Shown piece by piece: positions 29,797 through 38,765 of a stretch of 64,000 nt of DNA. The DNA is taken from assembly GCF_000513115.1 (NCBI RefSeq), contig NZ_BAUU01000009.1:62001-126000 (forward strand), written 5' to 3'. This DNA comes from Halalkalibacter hemicellulosilyticusJCM 9152 (lineage in GTDB: Bacteria; Bacillota; Bacilli; Bacillales; Bacillaceae_D). Both the position numbers and the translations under genes were made by a program. The notes below the pieces were generated by a model. That model was not told the DNA's origin and ran no database searches. It was given only the letters and a program-made list of their open reading frames with translations. The first letter of the stretch is position 1; each line of letters begins with the position of its first letter.

Positions 29797-30231
29797 GTGG
29801 ACGATCGTCAAATTGAGGACATTGAACGCTCATTACGTAGAGTTTCTGAAATTGTTAAACAAAAAGGTCGAGAAATCTTAACGCAATTTCCTATTACTCC
29901 ACCGCAATTTATCGCTCTACAATGGTTAAATGAATACGGCGATATGACGATTGGTGAATTATCACAAAAAATGTTTTTAGCTTGTAGTACGACAACTGAT
30001 TTGATTGACCGAATGGAAAAAAACCAACTTGTTGAACGAGTGAAAGACACACAGGATCGGCGAGTTGTTCGAATACACCTTTTAGAACGGGGTCGCGTTA
30101 TTATTAAGGAAGTAATCAAAAAAAGGCAAGATTATTTAGAGACTGTACTGTCACAATTTACGCAAAATGAAGTCGACTTCTTAGAAAAGAGCTTACATGT
30201 CCTACACGAAAAAATGAAAGCATCACGATAA
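29797..30231 (+). CDS. ysmB: MarR family transcriptional regulator YsmB
   Basis: The 144-residue protein has the MarR winged-helix fold: dimerisation helices at both ends and a helix-turn-helix around [20 protein letters not shown], with the wing at [14 protein letters not shown]. The start is GTG at 29797 because GGAGGTG lies 6 bases before it; an in-frame ATG six codons upstream precedes the ribosome binding site and cannot use it. Its target is unknown. It precedes murI by 22 bp, as ysmB precedes racE in B. subtilis. Confidence 0.9.
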   Translation: MDDRQIEDIERSLRRVSEIVKQKGREILTQFPITPPQFIALQWLNEYGDMTIGELSQKMFLACSTTTDLIDRMEKNQLVERVKDTQDRRVVRIHLLERGRVIIKEVIKKRQDYLETVLSQFTQNEVDFLEKSLHVLHEKMKASR

Positions 30232-30253
30232 TATAGAAATTGAGGGAAGATCG

Positions 30254-31056
30254 TTGGAAAGACCGATTGGAGTTATAGATTCAGGATTAGGTGGTTTAAC
30301 TGTAGCGAAAGAAATCATGCGACAATTGCCAAAGGAAGAGATTGTTTACATAGGTGACTCAGCGAGATGTCCGTATGGACCGAGAACGACAGATGAAGTT
30401 CGTGCATTCACATGGGAGATGATTCATCGTCTTGAAGCTGAAAAGATGAAAATGCTTGTCATTGCTTGTAATACAGCAGCGGCCGTTGTACTAGAGGAAG
30501 TGAAGCAAAAGCTGTCGATTCCAGTCATTGGTGTTGTTCATCCTGGGGCAATTAGTGCGTTAAAGGTGACGAAAAATGACCATGTAGCTGTTTTGGGTAC
30601 AGAAGGCACGATAAAGAGTAGGGCTTATGAAATGGCTCTCCATTCGATTAAAAGTACGATTACGATCGATAGTCTAGCATGTCCGAGTTTTGTACCTTTA
30701 GTAGAAAGAGGGGTATTTTCTGGAGAAGAAGCAGAACGTACGGTTGATGAGACATTACAAGAATTAAAAGGTCGTGAGTTTGATACATTAATTTTAGGAT
30801 GTACGCATTATCCTTTATTACGAGAAGTGATTCATCAATCGATTGGTGAAGATGTTCATATTATTTCATCTGGTGATGAAACAGCACGTGAGGTTAGTAG
30901 TTTGCTCTATCATAAAAATTTGCTCTATACGGCTGAGCGTACGCTACTCATCATTTTCTTACAACAGGTAGTGCTGAACGTTTTAAAGTGTTGGCTAATC
31001 AATGGCTTGAGGTAAATATCGAACGCGTCGATTCGATTGTACTTGGCTCAAAATAG
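30254..31056 (+). pseudogene. murI: Glutamate racemase, one frameshift near the 3' end
   Basis: Glutamate racemase supplies D-glutamate for peptidoglycan. The TTG start has GAGGGAAG upstream. The catalytic cysteines are in VIACNTAAA and [23 protein letters not shown] opens the protein. After ...YTAERTL the frame breaks near 30947. The expected C-terminus ([20 protein letters not shown]...) is read in another frame to the TAG at 31054-31056. Restoring one base (CTACTCAT to CTACCTCAT) rejoins the gene to about 268 residues. As the gene is normally essential, a sequencing error is far likelier than inactivation. Confidence 0.93.
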
Positions 31057-31072
31057 TAGATGAACGATATAT

Positions 31073-31112
31073 CGCTGCATGAGGATCAGTTTATCCTCAT
31101 GCAGCGTTTTTG
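31073..31112 (+). terminator. Intrinsic terminator after murI
   Basis: CGCTGCATGAGGAT pairs perfectly with ATCCTCATGCAGCG around a short loop, followed by TTTTT. Confidence 0.9.
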
Positions 31113-31276
31113 TTATGGAAATTAAAGTTTTGTTATTTCTAAATATTCGCCCCTCCCTCTAATCGCATGTATCGACCGATGATCATAATGTTTATTAGAT
31201 TTTTCTTATAAAATTTGGTCTAAAGTACGAGCTTGCTCGTATACATGTAGTACAAACTATCTTAGGAGGGAAAACA

Positions 31277-32356
31277 ATGCGAAAACGGTTCTTTTTAGGG
31301 ATGTGTAGCATCTTACTAATATTAGTAATGGCGGCATGCTCATTTGGAGCGAACGATGTCGTCGATGAAATGGATACACCACCGACTGATTATAGTGAGC
31401 TTGATCAAGAGGGGCAAGAGGAATCAGAACCTGAGATGGGTGAAGGTGATGAAGAATCAGGGAACGAAAATGAGAACGAAAACGAAGCAGCTGAACAAGT
31501 ACAGCGTAAGCTTTATTTGATCGATGCAAATGGCATGGTTGTGCCACAAACGATGGATTTACCGAAGACAGAAAGTGTCTTAAGGCAGTCGTTGGAATAT
31601 TTAGTTGATGGTGGTCCTATCACTGAAATGTTGCCAAGTGGCTTTAGTGCGGTCATTCCAGCAGGAACAGAGGTTGATGTACATTTAGCAGAAGGAGTAG
31701 CCATAGCTGACTTCTCAAATGAATTTAAAGAGTATAACCCTGATATGGAGCAGCAAATTCTTCAAGCTATTACGTGGACGTTAACAGAATTTGATAATGT
31801 TGATAAAGTGCAAATTAAGGTGAATGGCTACTTACAAGAGACAATGCCTGTCGGCAGTACACCGATTGGAGATGGCGTTAGTCGTGAGAATGGAATTAAT
31901 ATTGAGACAGGTGGTCTAGCGGATATGGTGAATAGTAAAGGGGTAACCCTTTACTTCCTCGCCCAAAATGGGGACAACACCTATTATGTACCAGTGACAA
32001 GAAGGGTGAAGGTGGAGGAGGATTCAATTGAAGCAGCTGTCTCACAATTGATAAAAGGCCCTTCCATTGAAACACCTTTACTTACCGATTTCCGTCAAGG
32101 TGTTGAACTAATAGAGGAGCCACAATATCAAAACGGTGTTGTCACATTAAATTTTAATGAAGGAATCTTGAGTCAGCTACAATCAACTGCTGTATCGGCT
32201 ACGGTTCTCGATATGCTTGCTCTTACGTTAACAGAGCAGGAAGGTATTGAGAAAGTCGCGATTGAGGTAGAGGGAGATGCTGAGGTTCTAAATGAATCTG
32301 GGCAATGGATTGAAGAAGTAGTAAGGCCTGAGCAATATAATATTGGTGCTTATTAA
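31277..32356 (+). CDS. gerM: Spore germination/sporulation lipoprotein GerM
   Basis: The 359-residue protein begins with a lipoprotein signal (MRKRFFLGMCSILLILVMAAC) whose lipobox cysteine is at 21. A low-complexity acidic linker rich in E and N follows (about 30-75), then two GERMN domains, near 85-200 and 220-345. GerM in B. subtilis helps engulfment and spore envelope assembly together with the SpoIIIA-SpoIIQ complex. AGGAGGG precedes the ATG. It lies between murI and rph as in B. subtilis. A hairpin at about 32427-32446 follows. Confidence 0.93.
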   Translation: MRKRFFLGMCSILLILVMAACSFGANDVVDEMDTPPTDYSELDQEGQEESEPEMGEGDEESGNENENENEAAEQVQRKLYLIDANGMVVPQTMDLPKTESVLRQSLEYLVDGGPITEMLPSGFSAVIPAGTEVDVHLAEGVAIADFSNEFKEYNPDMEQQILQAITWTLTEFDNVDKVQIKVNGYLQETMPVGSTPIGDGVSRENGINIETGGLADMVNSKGVTLYFLAQNGDNTYYVPVTRRVKVEEDSIEAAVSQLIKGPSIETPLLTDFRQGVELIEEPQYQNGVVTLNFNEGILSQLQSTAVSATVLDMLALTLTEQEGIEKVAIEVEGDAEVLNESGQWIEEVVRPEQYNIGAY

Positions 32357-32500
32357 TCAGTTGATATATTGGACGAGGTGTGTAAACTACTTTATAATAA
32401 AAAAAGGAAATAATGGATAAGGTGAAGGTGATTCGATTGAATCACCTCTTTGCCATTATGTCATACTAGGTAAGAGTTTGAATTTATAGGAGGTTCGGCT

Positions 32501-33238
32501 GTGAGAAATGATGGTAGACAAATAAATGAGCTGCGAAAGGTTGTCATTGAGACAAATTACATCAAACACCCAGAGGGATCGGTATTGATTTCAATGGGTG
32601 ATACGAAGGTTATTTGTTCAGCAAGTATTGAAGACCGTGTTCCGCCCTTTTTACGTGGACAAGGGAAGGGTTGGGTGACAGCTGAATATTCCATGCTACC
32701 GAGAGCAACAGAACAGCGAACGATTCGTGAATCCTCAAAGGGCAAGGTATCTGGAAGGACGATGGAGATCCAACGATTAATTGGTAGGGCGTTACGATCT
32801 GTTATTGACTTAAGCAAATTAGGAGAACGAACGGTATGGATTGATTGTGATGTTATACAAGCTGACGGTGGCACGAGAACGGCATCGATTACAGGGGCAT
32901 TCGTTGCATTGTCACTGGCAATGGAAAAGGCATTTACAGCCAAAAAAATAAAGGAATGGCCGATTACTGATTATTTAGCTGCGATTTCAGTTGGAATTGA
33001 TGAAAAGCATGGGGAAATCCTTGATCTGAATTACAAAGAGGACTCAACGGCAAAAGTCGATATGAACGTTGTTATGACCGGCTCTTATGAATTTGTTGAA
33101 TTACAAGGGACAGGAGAAGAAGCAACGTATTCAAAGGACCAATTACATAAAATGCTTGAGCTTGCGGAAGATGGAATTACCGAATTAGCGATGCTTCAAA
33201 AGGAAGCATTAGGGAAGACAGCCGAACGTTTTAAATAA
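32501..33238 (+). CDS. rph: Ribonuclease PH
   Basis: RNase PH is a phosphate-dependent 3'-5' exoribonuclease that trims tRNA precursors. The 245-residue protein shows [65 protein letters not shown] and ATYSKDQL, all family signatures. The start is GTG at 32501 with AGGAGGT nearby. It is 12 bp from rdgB, and rph-rdgB-ysnB are tightly spaced and probably one operon. Confidence 0.97.
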   Translation: MRNDGRQINELRKVVIETNYIKHPEGSVLISMGDTKVICSASIEDRVPPFLRGQGKGWVTAEYSMLPRATEQRTIRESSKGKVSGRTMEIQRLIGRALRSVIDLSKLGERTVWIDCDVIQADGGTRTASITGAFVALSLAMEKAFTAKKIKEWPITDYLAAISVGIDEKHGEILDLNYKEDSTAKVDMNVVMTGSYEFVELQGTGEEATYSKDQLHKMLELAEDGITELAMLQKEALGKTAERFK

Positions 33239-33250
33239 AGGAGATATTAG

Positions 33251-33853
33251 ATGAAACAAGAAGTGATCATTGCGACATTAAATGAGGGAAAGGTGCATGA
33301 GTTTAAACAGCTTTTTTCAGCGGATAAATGGATTGTGCGCTCATTAAAGGACTTTTCAAAAATGGCAGATATTATGGAGGATGGTCAAACATTTGCAGAA
33401 AATGCTACAATTAAAGCTGAAACGTTAAGCAAGGAATTAGGTAGAATGGTAATTGCTGATGATTCTGGACTTATCATTGATGCGCTCGATGGCCGTCCCG
33501 GAATTTATTCTGCTCGTTATGCAGGTGAGAAAAAAGATGATGAGGCGAACATGAGAAAGGTTCTTCAAGAATTAGAGGATGTTCCAAGCGAAGATCGTTC
33601 TGCTCGCTTCTTTTGCGCGATAGCCGTAGCGAGACCTAATGAACAGACATTAGTATATGAAGGAGCTTGTGAAGGCTATATTGCACGGGAGAAGTCGGGA
33701 ACGTATGGGTTTGGATATGACCCTATTTTTTATGTGCCTGATTTACAACGGACAATGGCCGAGTTGACACCACAAGAAAAGAACGAACGAAGTCATCGAG
33801 CAAAAGCTATCGCTCAATTGTTTGCTCATGAAAATGAATGGAATAAAGAGTAG
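33251..33853 (+). CDS. rdgB: XTP/dITP diphosphatase (RdgB/HAM1 family)
   Basis: The 200-residue enzyme removes non-canonical purine triphosphates (ITP, dITP, XTP) by hydrolysis to monophosphates. The family motifs are an N-terminal VIIATLNEGKVHEF, the metal-binding IADDSGLIIDALDGRPGIYSARYAG and the C-terminal GYGFGYDPIFY-like TYGFGYDPIF plus ERSHRAKA. AAAGGAG precedes the ATG. Its stop is 8 bp before ysnB. It corresponds to B. subtilis ysnA. Confidence 0.96.
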   Translation: MKQEVIIATLNEGKVHEFKQLFSADKWIVRSLKDFSKMADIMEDGQTFAENATIKAETLSKELGRMVIADDSGLIIDALDGRPGIYSARYAGEKKDDEANMRKVLQELEDVPSEDRSARFFCAIAVARPNEQTLVYEGACEGYIAREKSGTYGFGYDPIFYVPDLQRTMAELTPQEKNERSHRAKAIAQLFAHENEWNKE

Positions 33854-33861
33854 GTGTAAAG

Positions 33862-34371
33862 ATGAAAGCATTGATTTTAAGTGATAGCCACGGATGGACG
33901 AATGAAGTCAAAGAGATTCTTGATCGACATCGTACAGAGGTTGATATCATCTTCCATTGTGGTGACTCAGAGCTAGAGTTAGAGCACTCTGCACTTGCAG
34001 GAGCTAGAGTAGTGAAAGGAAACTGTGACTTTGGAGCAGACTTTCCAGATGAAATACAAGAAGAGGTGGAGGGGATCTTCTTTTATGTGACACACGGTCA
34101 TTTGTACAATGTTAAAATGACCACCGATCCTCTTTCTTATCGTGCAGAAGAGGTAGGGGCCAATGTAGCCTGTTTTGGTCACACTCATATTGCTACGTCG
34201 TTTGAACATAATGGGGTCATTTATATTAACCCAGGTAGTATTAAGCTACCGCTTGGGAGACGAACGAGAACATATGCGATTTTCGAATCTGCTAATGATG
34301 AAAGCAAAGTCACCTTCCATCAACAGGATGATGGTGAGATCGTGGAAGAGTTGACAGCTGTTTATAAATGA
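33862..34371 (+). CDS. ysnB: YfcE/MJ0936 family metallophosphodiesterase YsnB
   Basis: A 169-residue calcineurin-like phosphoesterase. The two-metal ligand set is visible as DSHG, HCGDSE, GNCD, THGH and GHTH, in that order. Related proteins hydrolyse phosphodiesters in vitro, but the natural substrate is not known. It follows rdgB by 8 bp and ends the rph-rdgB-ysnB unit. A pairing GAAAAAGT/ACTTTTTC hairpin lies just downstream (about 34378-34401). Confidence 0.92.
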   Translation: MKALILSDSHGWTNEVKEILDRHRTEVDIIFHCGDSELELEHSALAGARVVKGNCDFGADFPDEIQEEVEGIFFYVTHGHLYNVKMTTDPLSYRAEEVGANVACFGHTHIATSFEHNGVIYINPGSIKLPLGRRTRTYAIFESANDESKVTFHQQDDGEIVEELTAVYK

Positions 34372-34505
34372 GGCCAGTGAAAAAGTACAGATCAACTTTT
34401 TCAATGCTCTTAATATAAATTGGAGTGGAGAGAGCTATAAGAGAAGGTCTTCCTCTATATAGCTTCTCTATCATCATAATAATCGCAAAAATAATACAAA
34501 TATGG

Positions 34506-34534
34506 TTGACTTTTTAGCGATCTGTCTGTATATT
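34506..34534 (+). promoter_or_regulatory. Sigma-A promoter of the tRNA cluster
   Basis: TTGACT at 34506-34511 and TATATT at 34529-34534 with a 17-bp spacer. It lies upstream of the tRNA-Gly fragment, so fragment and both tRNAs should be on one primary transcript. Confidence 0.7.
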
Positions 34535-34566
34535 TATAGATGTCGCTGAAAAAATGAAAGTGATAT

Positions 34567-34597
34567 GTGGGTGTAGTTTAGTGGTAAAACCTCAGCC
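34567..34597 (+). pseudogene. 5' half of a duplicated tRNA-Gly
   Basis: These 31 bases repeat the first 31 bases of the intact tRNA-Gly at 34711 with one change at position 2 (C to T), and the preceding ATAT is shared too. The copy covers acceptor 5' strand, D arm and the 5' anticodon stem, then ends abruptly before the anticodon loop. The next 113 bases are unrelated to a tRNA. It cannot fold as a tRNA and is a duplication relic. Confidence 0.85.
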
Positions 34598-34710
34598 ACG
34601 AGCAAATCACCATTGAAAAAAGCAGCCAGTTGTCTCGACTCAGCTAACATCAAAGCGTTACGAGCAGAGGAAGAGACATGAAAAACCATTGATAGAAAGC
34701 AAAATAATAT

Positions 34711-34781
34711 GCGGGTGTAGTTTAGTGGTAAAACCTCAGCCTTCCAAGCTGATGTCGTGGGTTCGATTCCCATCACCCGCT
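34711..34781 (+). tRNA. tRNA-Gly (UCC anticodon)
   Basis: The acceptor stem GCGGGTG pairs with CACCCGC, followed by discriminator T. The anticodon stem TCAGC/GCTGA encloses the loop CTTCCAA with anticodon TCC at 34743-34745. The T arm contains GTTCGATTC. CCA is not encoded. It is 4 bases before the next tRNA. Confidence 0.97.
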
Positions 34782-34785
34782 TTTT

Positions 34786-34862
<77 letters not shown>

Positions 34863-34893
34863 TTAAGTTAAAATAAGAATAGACTTTTTAGGA

Positions 34894-34943
34894 ACACTGT
34901 TAAAGCGTTGATGTATAGGCGCTTAGCGGTGTTTTTGTTTTTT
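34894..34943 (+). terminator. Intrinsic terminator after the tRNA cluster
   Basis: ACACTGTTAAAGCG pairs with CGCTTAGCGGTGT with a few wobbles, followed by a T-rich tract. Confidence 0.75.
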
Positions 34944-35182
34944 GAGGTTTGAATGAATTGGAAGGGGTTTTGAACTTTTTTTACACAAAAATTAAGTCAT
35001 CATTCCTTGATCCAACCGACTATACGACTCTTCTAACATTCGTTTGCTAACTGTATAAACTAAGAGGTTTTTCTGAACGTTTTTCAGTTGTCACAGCTAA
35101 ACCTGTGAAATCCAATGAACCCTTCATTTATTGCCTCTTTAAGTACATGCCCTTATGTGTGTATTCTATTTGTTTGGCAGCT
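34944..35182. other. Intergenic, no gene seen
   Basis: A/T-rich DNA between the tRNA terminator and the convergent membrane-protein gene. I see no ORF with a ribosome binding site, no repeat and no clear site-specific recombination core here. Confidence 0.5.
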
Positions 35183-35749
35183 TTATCGTACAGTATCTTT
35201 TTCGAGGGAGTTTTGACTTTTATTCTTAAAATAATCAGAAATGGATTTAACAAGAAAAGCCGTTACAAATAAGACTATAAATGAATTGAATGTAGTCCAA
35301 TCATCTAATACATATAAGTTTAAACGAACAGCGATAGGTATACCGATAAAAGCGAGAAATGCAGAAAGAATAATATTCGCTATTAAAAAAGAAATCCATT
35401 TTGAAAAATATTGATAAGTCAATGCAATAAGGATTGGTACAGATAAAAAGTCAACAGCATTAAAGGTTTCTAAGAATGGGATGAATTGATAAGGGTAATT
35501 CCATTTTCCGAAGAAATTCCCCGTTTCATTAGCAATTCCTATAAGTATAAAACTAAATAATAAAGTGAGTGTCATTTGCGTAATTCTATTTTTGTCAACT
35601 AGGAAAATAAAGACAAACATTAGCAATAAATTGAAGAAAACGATTATCCACCATAATCCAGAAAAGAGATTATAGGTTTGCCAATACTCCATAAGTTCAT
35701 TTGCGTATTGTAATTGCAGTTCTCCTATTTGGTTGAATTTATTAGTCAT
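35183..35749 (-). CDS. CBO0543-like polytopic membrane protein
   Basis: A 188-residue protein with about five hydrophobic helices. The segment NETGNFFGKWNYPYQFIPF between helices, followed by a helix with PILIALTYQYF, resembles the CBO0543 family of small Bacillus/Clostridium membrane proteins; that assignment is by pattern only. Function is unknown. The ATG at 35749 has AGGAG 10 bases upstream; an adjacent in-frame TTG is less likely. It is the first gene of the accessory stretch after the tRNAs and has no partner nearby. Confidence 0.65.
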   Translation of the reverse strand: MTNKFNQIGELQLQYANELMEYWQTYNLFSGLWWIIVFFNLLLMFVFIFLVDKNRITQMTLTLLFSFILIGIANETGNFFGKWNYPYQFIPFLETFNAVDFLSVPILIALTYQYFSKWISFLIANIILSAFLAFIGIPIAVRLNLYVLDDWTTFNSFIVLFVTAFLVKSISDYFKNKSQNSLEKDTVR

Positions 35750-35859
35750 CAAGTATAACTCCTAACATTAAATGATGCTTTTATTATTAGGAATTATTTA
35801 TAAAAAATACACTAAAATAGGAAATAGTAATCCATTTAAAACATTGAAGGAGATGAACT

Positions 35860-36070
35860 ATGAACGCAGATAGTACTTGAGAGAACCCAAAAGAAAATAG
35901 TGCTGGGTTAGTCATTGCTCAATATAACGAAGCTTTAGCAGAATTGAACGCTGGGATTCTTATTTTCGGCTTTCTGCCAGCAATAAGAAAAGTTATGAAA
36001 TCGATAGTGTCATATGAGGGAACGAGTAGCAATTCATTGACAGTTAAACGTTCTATATTGATATCAAAAA
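35860..36070 (+). pseudogene. Decayed small ORF, unrecognised
   Basis: A good ribosome binding site (AAGGAGATG) precedes ATG at 35860, but the frame meets TGA after six codons. Beyond it the same frame reads ENPKENSAGLVIAQYNEALA ELNAG. Near 35950 a one-base shift gives WDSYFRLSASNKKSYEID before another stop at about 36020. The peptide-like composition on both sides of the lesions suggests a disrupted gene, but I recognise no family and chance cannot be excluded. Confidence 0.35.
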
Positions 36071-36155
36071 AAATAGCTCTCTTTTTGCGAGTGCTATTAC
36101 TAAGACTTAGAAGAACTAAGAAAGAAATACAGACCTAATGATTGATAGAAAGCCA

Positions 36156-36356
36156 TCATGCTTGTGGGGGCTTCGAATTATCTTTATGTTGATCATAAAA
36201 CTCAACAAGTTTTAAAGCCGTATCTAATGTAAGTCTTCCAATTTTAATCTTTCCTTTTCTTAACCTTGAAATGGTACTTTGCTGAATACCGGTCTCCTTA
36301 CTTATGATGTAGGATTTAGTATCAGAATCAATTAACTTCCTTATTTTTTCTTTCAT
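36156..36356 (-). CDS. Small helix-turn-helix protein
   Basis: The 66-residue protein is mostly a single DNA-binding domain: SYIISKETGIQQSTISRLRK reads as a helix-turn-helix with recognition helix QSTISRLRKG, followed by a third helix (TLDTALKLVEFYDQH). It resembles the minimal XRE-like or resolvase-type HTH proteins found in mobile regions. AGAAGG precedes the ATG on the minus strand. No partner gene is adjacent, and the target is unknown. Confidence 0.7.
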   Translation of the reverse strand: MKEKIRKLIDSDTKSYIISKETGIQQSTISRLRKGKIKIGRLTLDTALKLVEFYDQHKDNSKPPQA

Positions 36357-36733
36357 GTCAAGACCTTCTTTTCCTTTTTAATTTATTATTCTATCTTCAC
36401 AGGAATTTTATCCTTGAAAGGATGTGTTACTTATTATATCGTCGGAAATTCATATAAATGAAGGGATTTATTTTTGGAATATCTATTTGTTTTTATTAGT
36501 GAGGACTTTGAGTCAGGCTAGAATAGCTATTATTAATAGTGGCCAACTTTCTTATGGGGATAACAACTTTTAAAGACATTTATTGAATGAAGAAAGAAGG
36601 TGAATATTTGCTACTCACCTCAACTAACTAATATAATAAGCAGAGCCCCTCATACAAATAAATAATTGAAGGGTTTTTTTGAATCATATGGACAGTACTC
36701 TCGACGAAGATAAGGCCACTGGAGTTTTATATG
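36357..36733. other. Intergenic with a possible terminator
   Basis: No ORF was seen in this A/T-rich stretch. A hairpin at about 36645-36680 (CCCCTCA against TTGAAGGG, then TTTTTTT) could terminate plus-strand transcription. Confidence 0.45.
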
Positions 36734-37729
36734 CTATTTGGATAATATCTCATCTATTAACATTAACTCTTCATCACTAAATTCTAGCTGTTCTAATGCT
36801 TTTACATTCTCTTCAATTTGAGATACGCGGCTAGCACCAATTAATGCGGAAGTAACTTTTCCGTGACGTAATACCCAAGCTAATGCCATTTGTGCTAGGC
36901 TTTGTCCTCTTTCTTTTGCAAGTGAATTTAGATGTTCTACTTTAGAAAGTTTCTCAGCGGTAATTCCTTCTTCAGATAAAAATGGGGAGTGATTATTTGC
37001 TGCTCTTGAATTTACTGGGATACCACTTAAATATTTATTCGTCAATAACCCTTGTTCGAGCGGACAAAATGCAATAGAACCGACTCCGTTTTCTAATAAA
37101 ACATCTTGTAACCCATTTTCAATCCAACGATCAAACATAGAGTATCTTGGTTGATGTATTAACAGTGGGGTACCCAAATCATTTAACATTTTAATGGCTT
37201 CCTTTGATTGCTCCGGACTATAATTTGAGATACCTACATATAAAGCCTTCCCTTGCTTAACAAGAAGGTCTAATGCAGCCATTGTCTCTGCTAAAGGAGT
37301 ACTAGGGTCTGGTCTATGTGAATAGAAAATATCAACATAATCTAAGCCCATTCTCTTTAAGCTCTGATCAAGGCTTGCTATTAAATATTTTTTTGACCCC
37401 CATTCTCCATAAGGCCCTTCCCACATATAATATCCAGCTTTAGTAGAGATTACTAATTCGTCACGATATGGAGCAAAGTCTGATTTCATTAACGCTCCTA
37501 ACATCTTTTCTGAAGAGCCTGGTGGTGGACCATAATTATTGGCTAAGTCAAAATGAGTAATTCCTAAGTCAAATGCACGACGTAACATACTGCGACTATT
37601 TTCAAATGAATCAACACCACCAAAGTTATGCCACAAACCTAATGATAATGCAGGTAACATTAACCCTGAGTTCCCTGTTCGATTGTACTTCATAGCTTGA
37701 TAACGATTATTTGCTGCTTGATATATCAT
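36734..37729 (-). CDS. gpr: Aldo/keto reductase, L-glyceraldehyde 3-phosphate reductase type (YghZ/Gpr)
   Basis: The 331-residue NADPH-dependent reductase closely resembles E. coli YghZ/Gpr: LPALSLGLWHNFGG, FDLGITHFDLANNYGPPPGS, ISTKAGYYMW, KRMGLDYVDIFYSHR, ALYVGISNYSPEQS and SALIGASRVSQIEENV. The catalytic tetrad is D (in HFDLANNY), Y (NNYGPP), K (STKAGY) and H (YSHRPD). Members detoxify L-glyceraldehyde 3-phosphate and methylglyoxal-like aldehydes. It is divergent from a MerR regulator, and a MerR-type promoter faces it, implying induction by an electrophile or aldehyde (inference). Confidence 0.9.
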   Translation of the reverse strand: MIYQAANNRYQAMKYNRTGNSGLMLPALSLGLWHNFGGVDSFENSRSMLRRAFDLGITHFDLANNYGPPPGSSEKMLGALMKSDFAPYRDELVISTKAGYYMWEGPYGEWGSKKYLIASLDQSLKRMGLDYVDIFYSHRPDPSTPLAETMAALDLLVKQGKALYVGISNYSPEQSKEAIKMLNDLGTPLLIHQPRYSMFDRWIENGLQDVLLENGVGSIAFCPLEQGLLTNKYLSGIPVNSRAANNHSPFLSEEGITAEKLSKVEHLNSLAKERGQSLAQMALAWVLRHGKVTSALIGASRVSQIEENVKALEQLEFSDEELMLIDEILSK

Positions 37730-37779
37730 TATTTTACCCCTTTTTTCGTTTATTTAATGAGTGCGTATCCAATATTCAC

Positions 37780-37810
37780 AGCATAAATCCTAAAGTTAAC
37801 TCTATGTCAA
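37780..37810 (-). promoter_or_regulatory. MerR-type promoter with 19-bp spacer for the aldo/keto reductase
   Basis: On the minus strand TTGACA (37810-37805) and TATGCT (37785-37780) are separated by 19 bp instead of 17. The spacer contains a near-perfect dyad centred on GTTAAC (TAGAGTTAACTTTA). Over-long spacers holding a dyad are the hallmark of promoters activated by MerR-family regulators, which twist the DNA. Confidence 0.75.
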
Positions 37811-37862
37811 TAGGTATGTTAAAATAAATTATCAATAAATATTTAAAAAGGGAATGATTTAA

Positions 37863-38270
37863 ATGACGTATCTCATTAGTGAAGTCGCCAAAAAACTAGG
37901 TATAACGATACATACTCTTCGCTATTATGACAAGGAAGGTCTACTTCCTTTTGTTGAACGTTCTCAAAAGGGGGTTCGTAAATTTAAAGATTCTGATATC
38001 GAAGCAATCAAAATCATTCAATGTCTAAAGGTTACAGGAATGCCTATTAAAGAAATAAAGGAATTTATTGGATGGAGCATAGAAGGAGATTCTACATTAC
38101 AGAAAAGATACACCATGTTTTTGGAACGAAAAGCAGCTGCAAAAGCACAGCTGGAAGAATTAAATAAAACAATGGAAGTCATTCTTTATAAATGTGAGTA
38201 TTTTGAAAGAGCAGTAGAAGCAGGTACAGAGGAGATTTATAAGAATAAAAAGTTAATTAGCTTTAACTAA
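37863..38270 (+). CDS. MerR family transcriptional regulator
   Basis: The 135-residue regulator has an N-terminal MerR winged helix: YLISEVAKKLGITIHTLRYY, DKEGLLPF and GVRKFKDSDIEAIKIIQCLK. A dimerisation coiled coil follows. A single cysteine lies in each of ...IIQCLK and YKCEYF, so it is not the metal-binding class. It is closest in style to the AdhR/YraB/HmrR-like aldehyde-responsive group. It is divergent from the aldo/keto reductase across 133 bp and likely controls it through the dyad in the shared region. Confidence 0.88.
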   Translation: MTYLISEVAKKLGITIHTLRYYDKEGLLPFVERSQKGVRKFKDSDIEAIKIIQCLKVTGMPIKEIKEFIGWSIEGDSTLQKRYTMFLERKAAAKAQLEELNKTMEVILYKCEYFERAVEAGTEEIYKNKKLISFN

Positions 38271-38765
38271 AGACCTTTCCTTGAATGAACGGAGACAAAA
38301 CTAAACCATATTTTACACGTTCTCACGGACACTAATTTGTAATGATGAAGAGCATGTATCGTGATACGGTTGTCTAACATTCATTAAAATATTACATTAA
38401 AACAAGATTATATTAGAAGAGCATTAAAGATGGTGCAATAATTTCTATGTTGACGATTCTGAAAAACTAAATAAAAAAGCAAATTAAGATTGATTAAGTG
38501 TAGGAGGGTGTCTCAAAGATCATTTTGTGATCTTTTGAAACACCCATTTTTATTTTGTCATTTACTTTGTGTTGATTGCTTAAACAAACGTTTCTTCATG
38601 TACGATTTCATTTATATCCTTTTTATGTAAGTACTTTAAAATAATGGTTCAATATTGAAAGATTTTTTAAAACACGCATAATTTAACTAAACTATAGCAA
38701 AATACGACTGATTTCTTTATATAGATTTAAAAATGATTGATTATGTTTTATGAGGGGTTTTTAAT
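38271..38765. other. Intergenic region between merR and the ger operon
   Basis: This 495-bp, A/T-rich gap contains one clear terminator (38506-38557) and no supported ORF. Sequence CGCATAATTT near 38675 vaguely resembles a sigma-G -10 region for the germination operon, but no convincing -35 was found. Confidence 0.45.
38506..38557 (+). terminator. Intrinsic terminator upstream of the ger operon
   Basis: GGGTGTCTCAAAGATCA pairs with TGATCTTTTGAAACACCC, followed by TTTTTATTTT. Confidence 0.85.
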
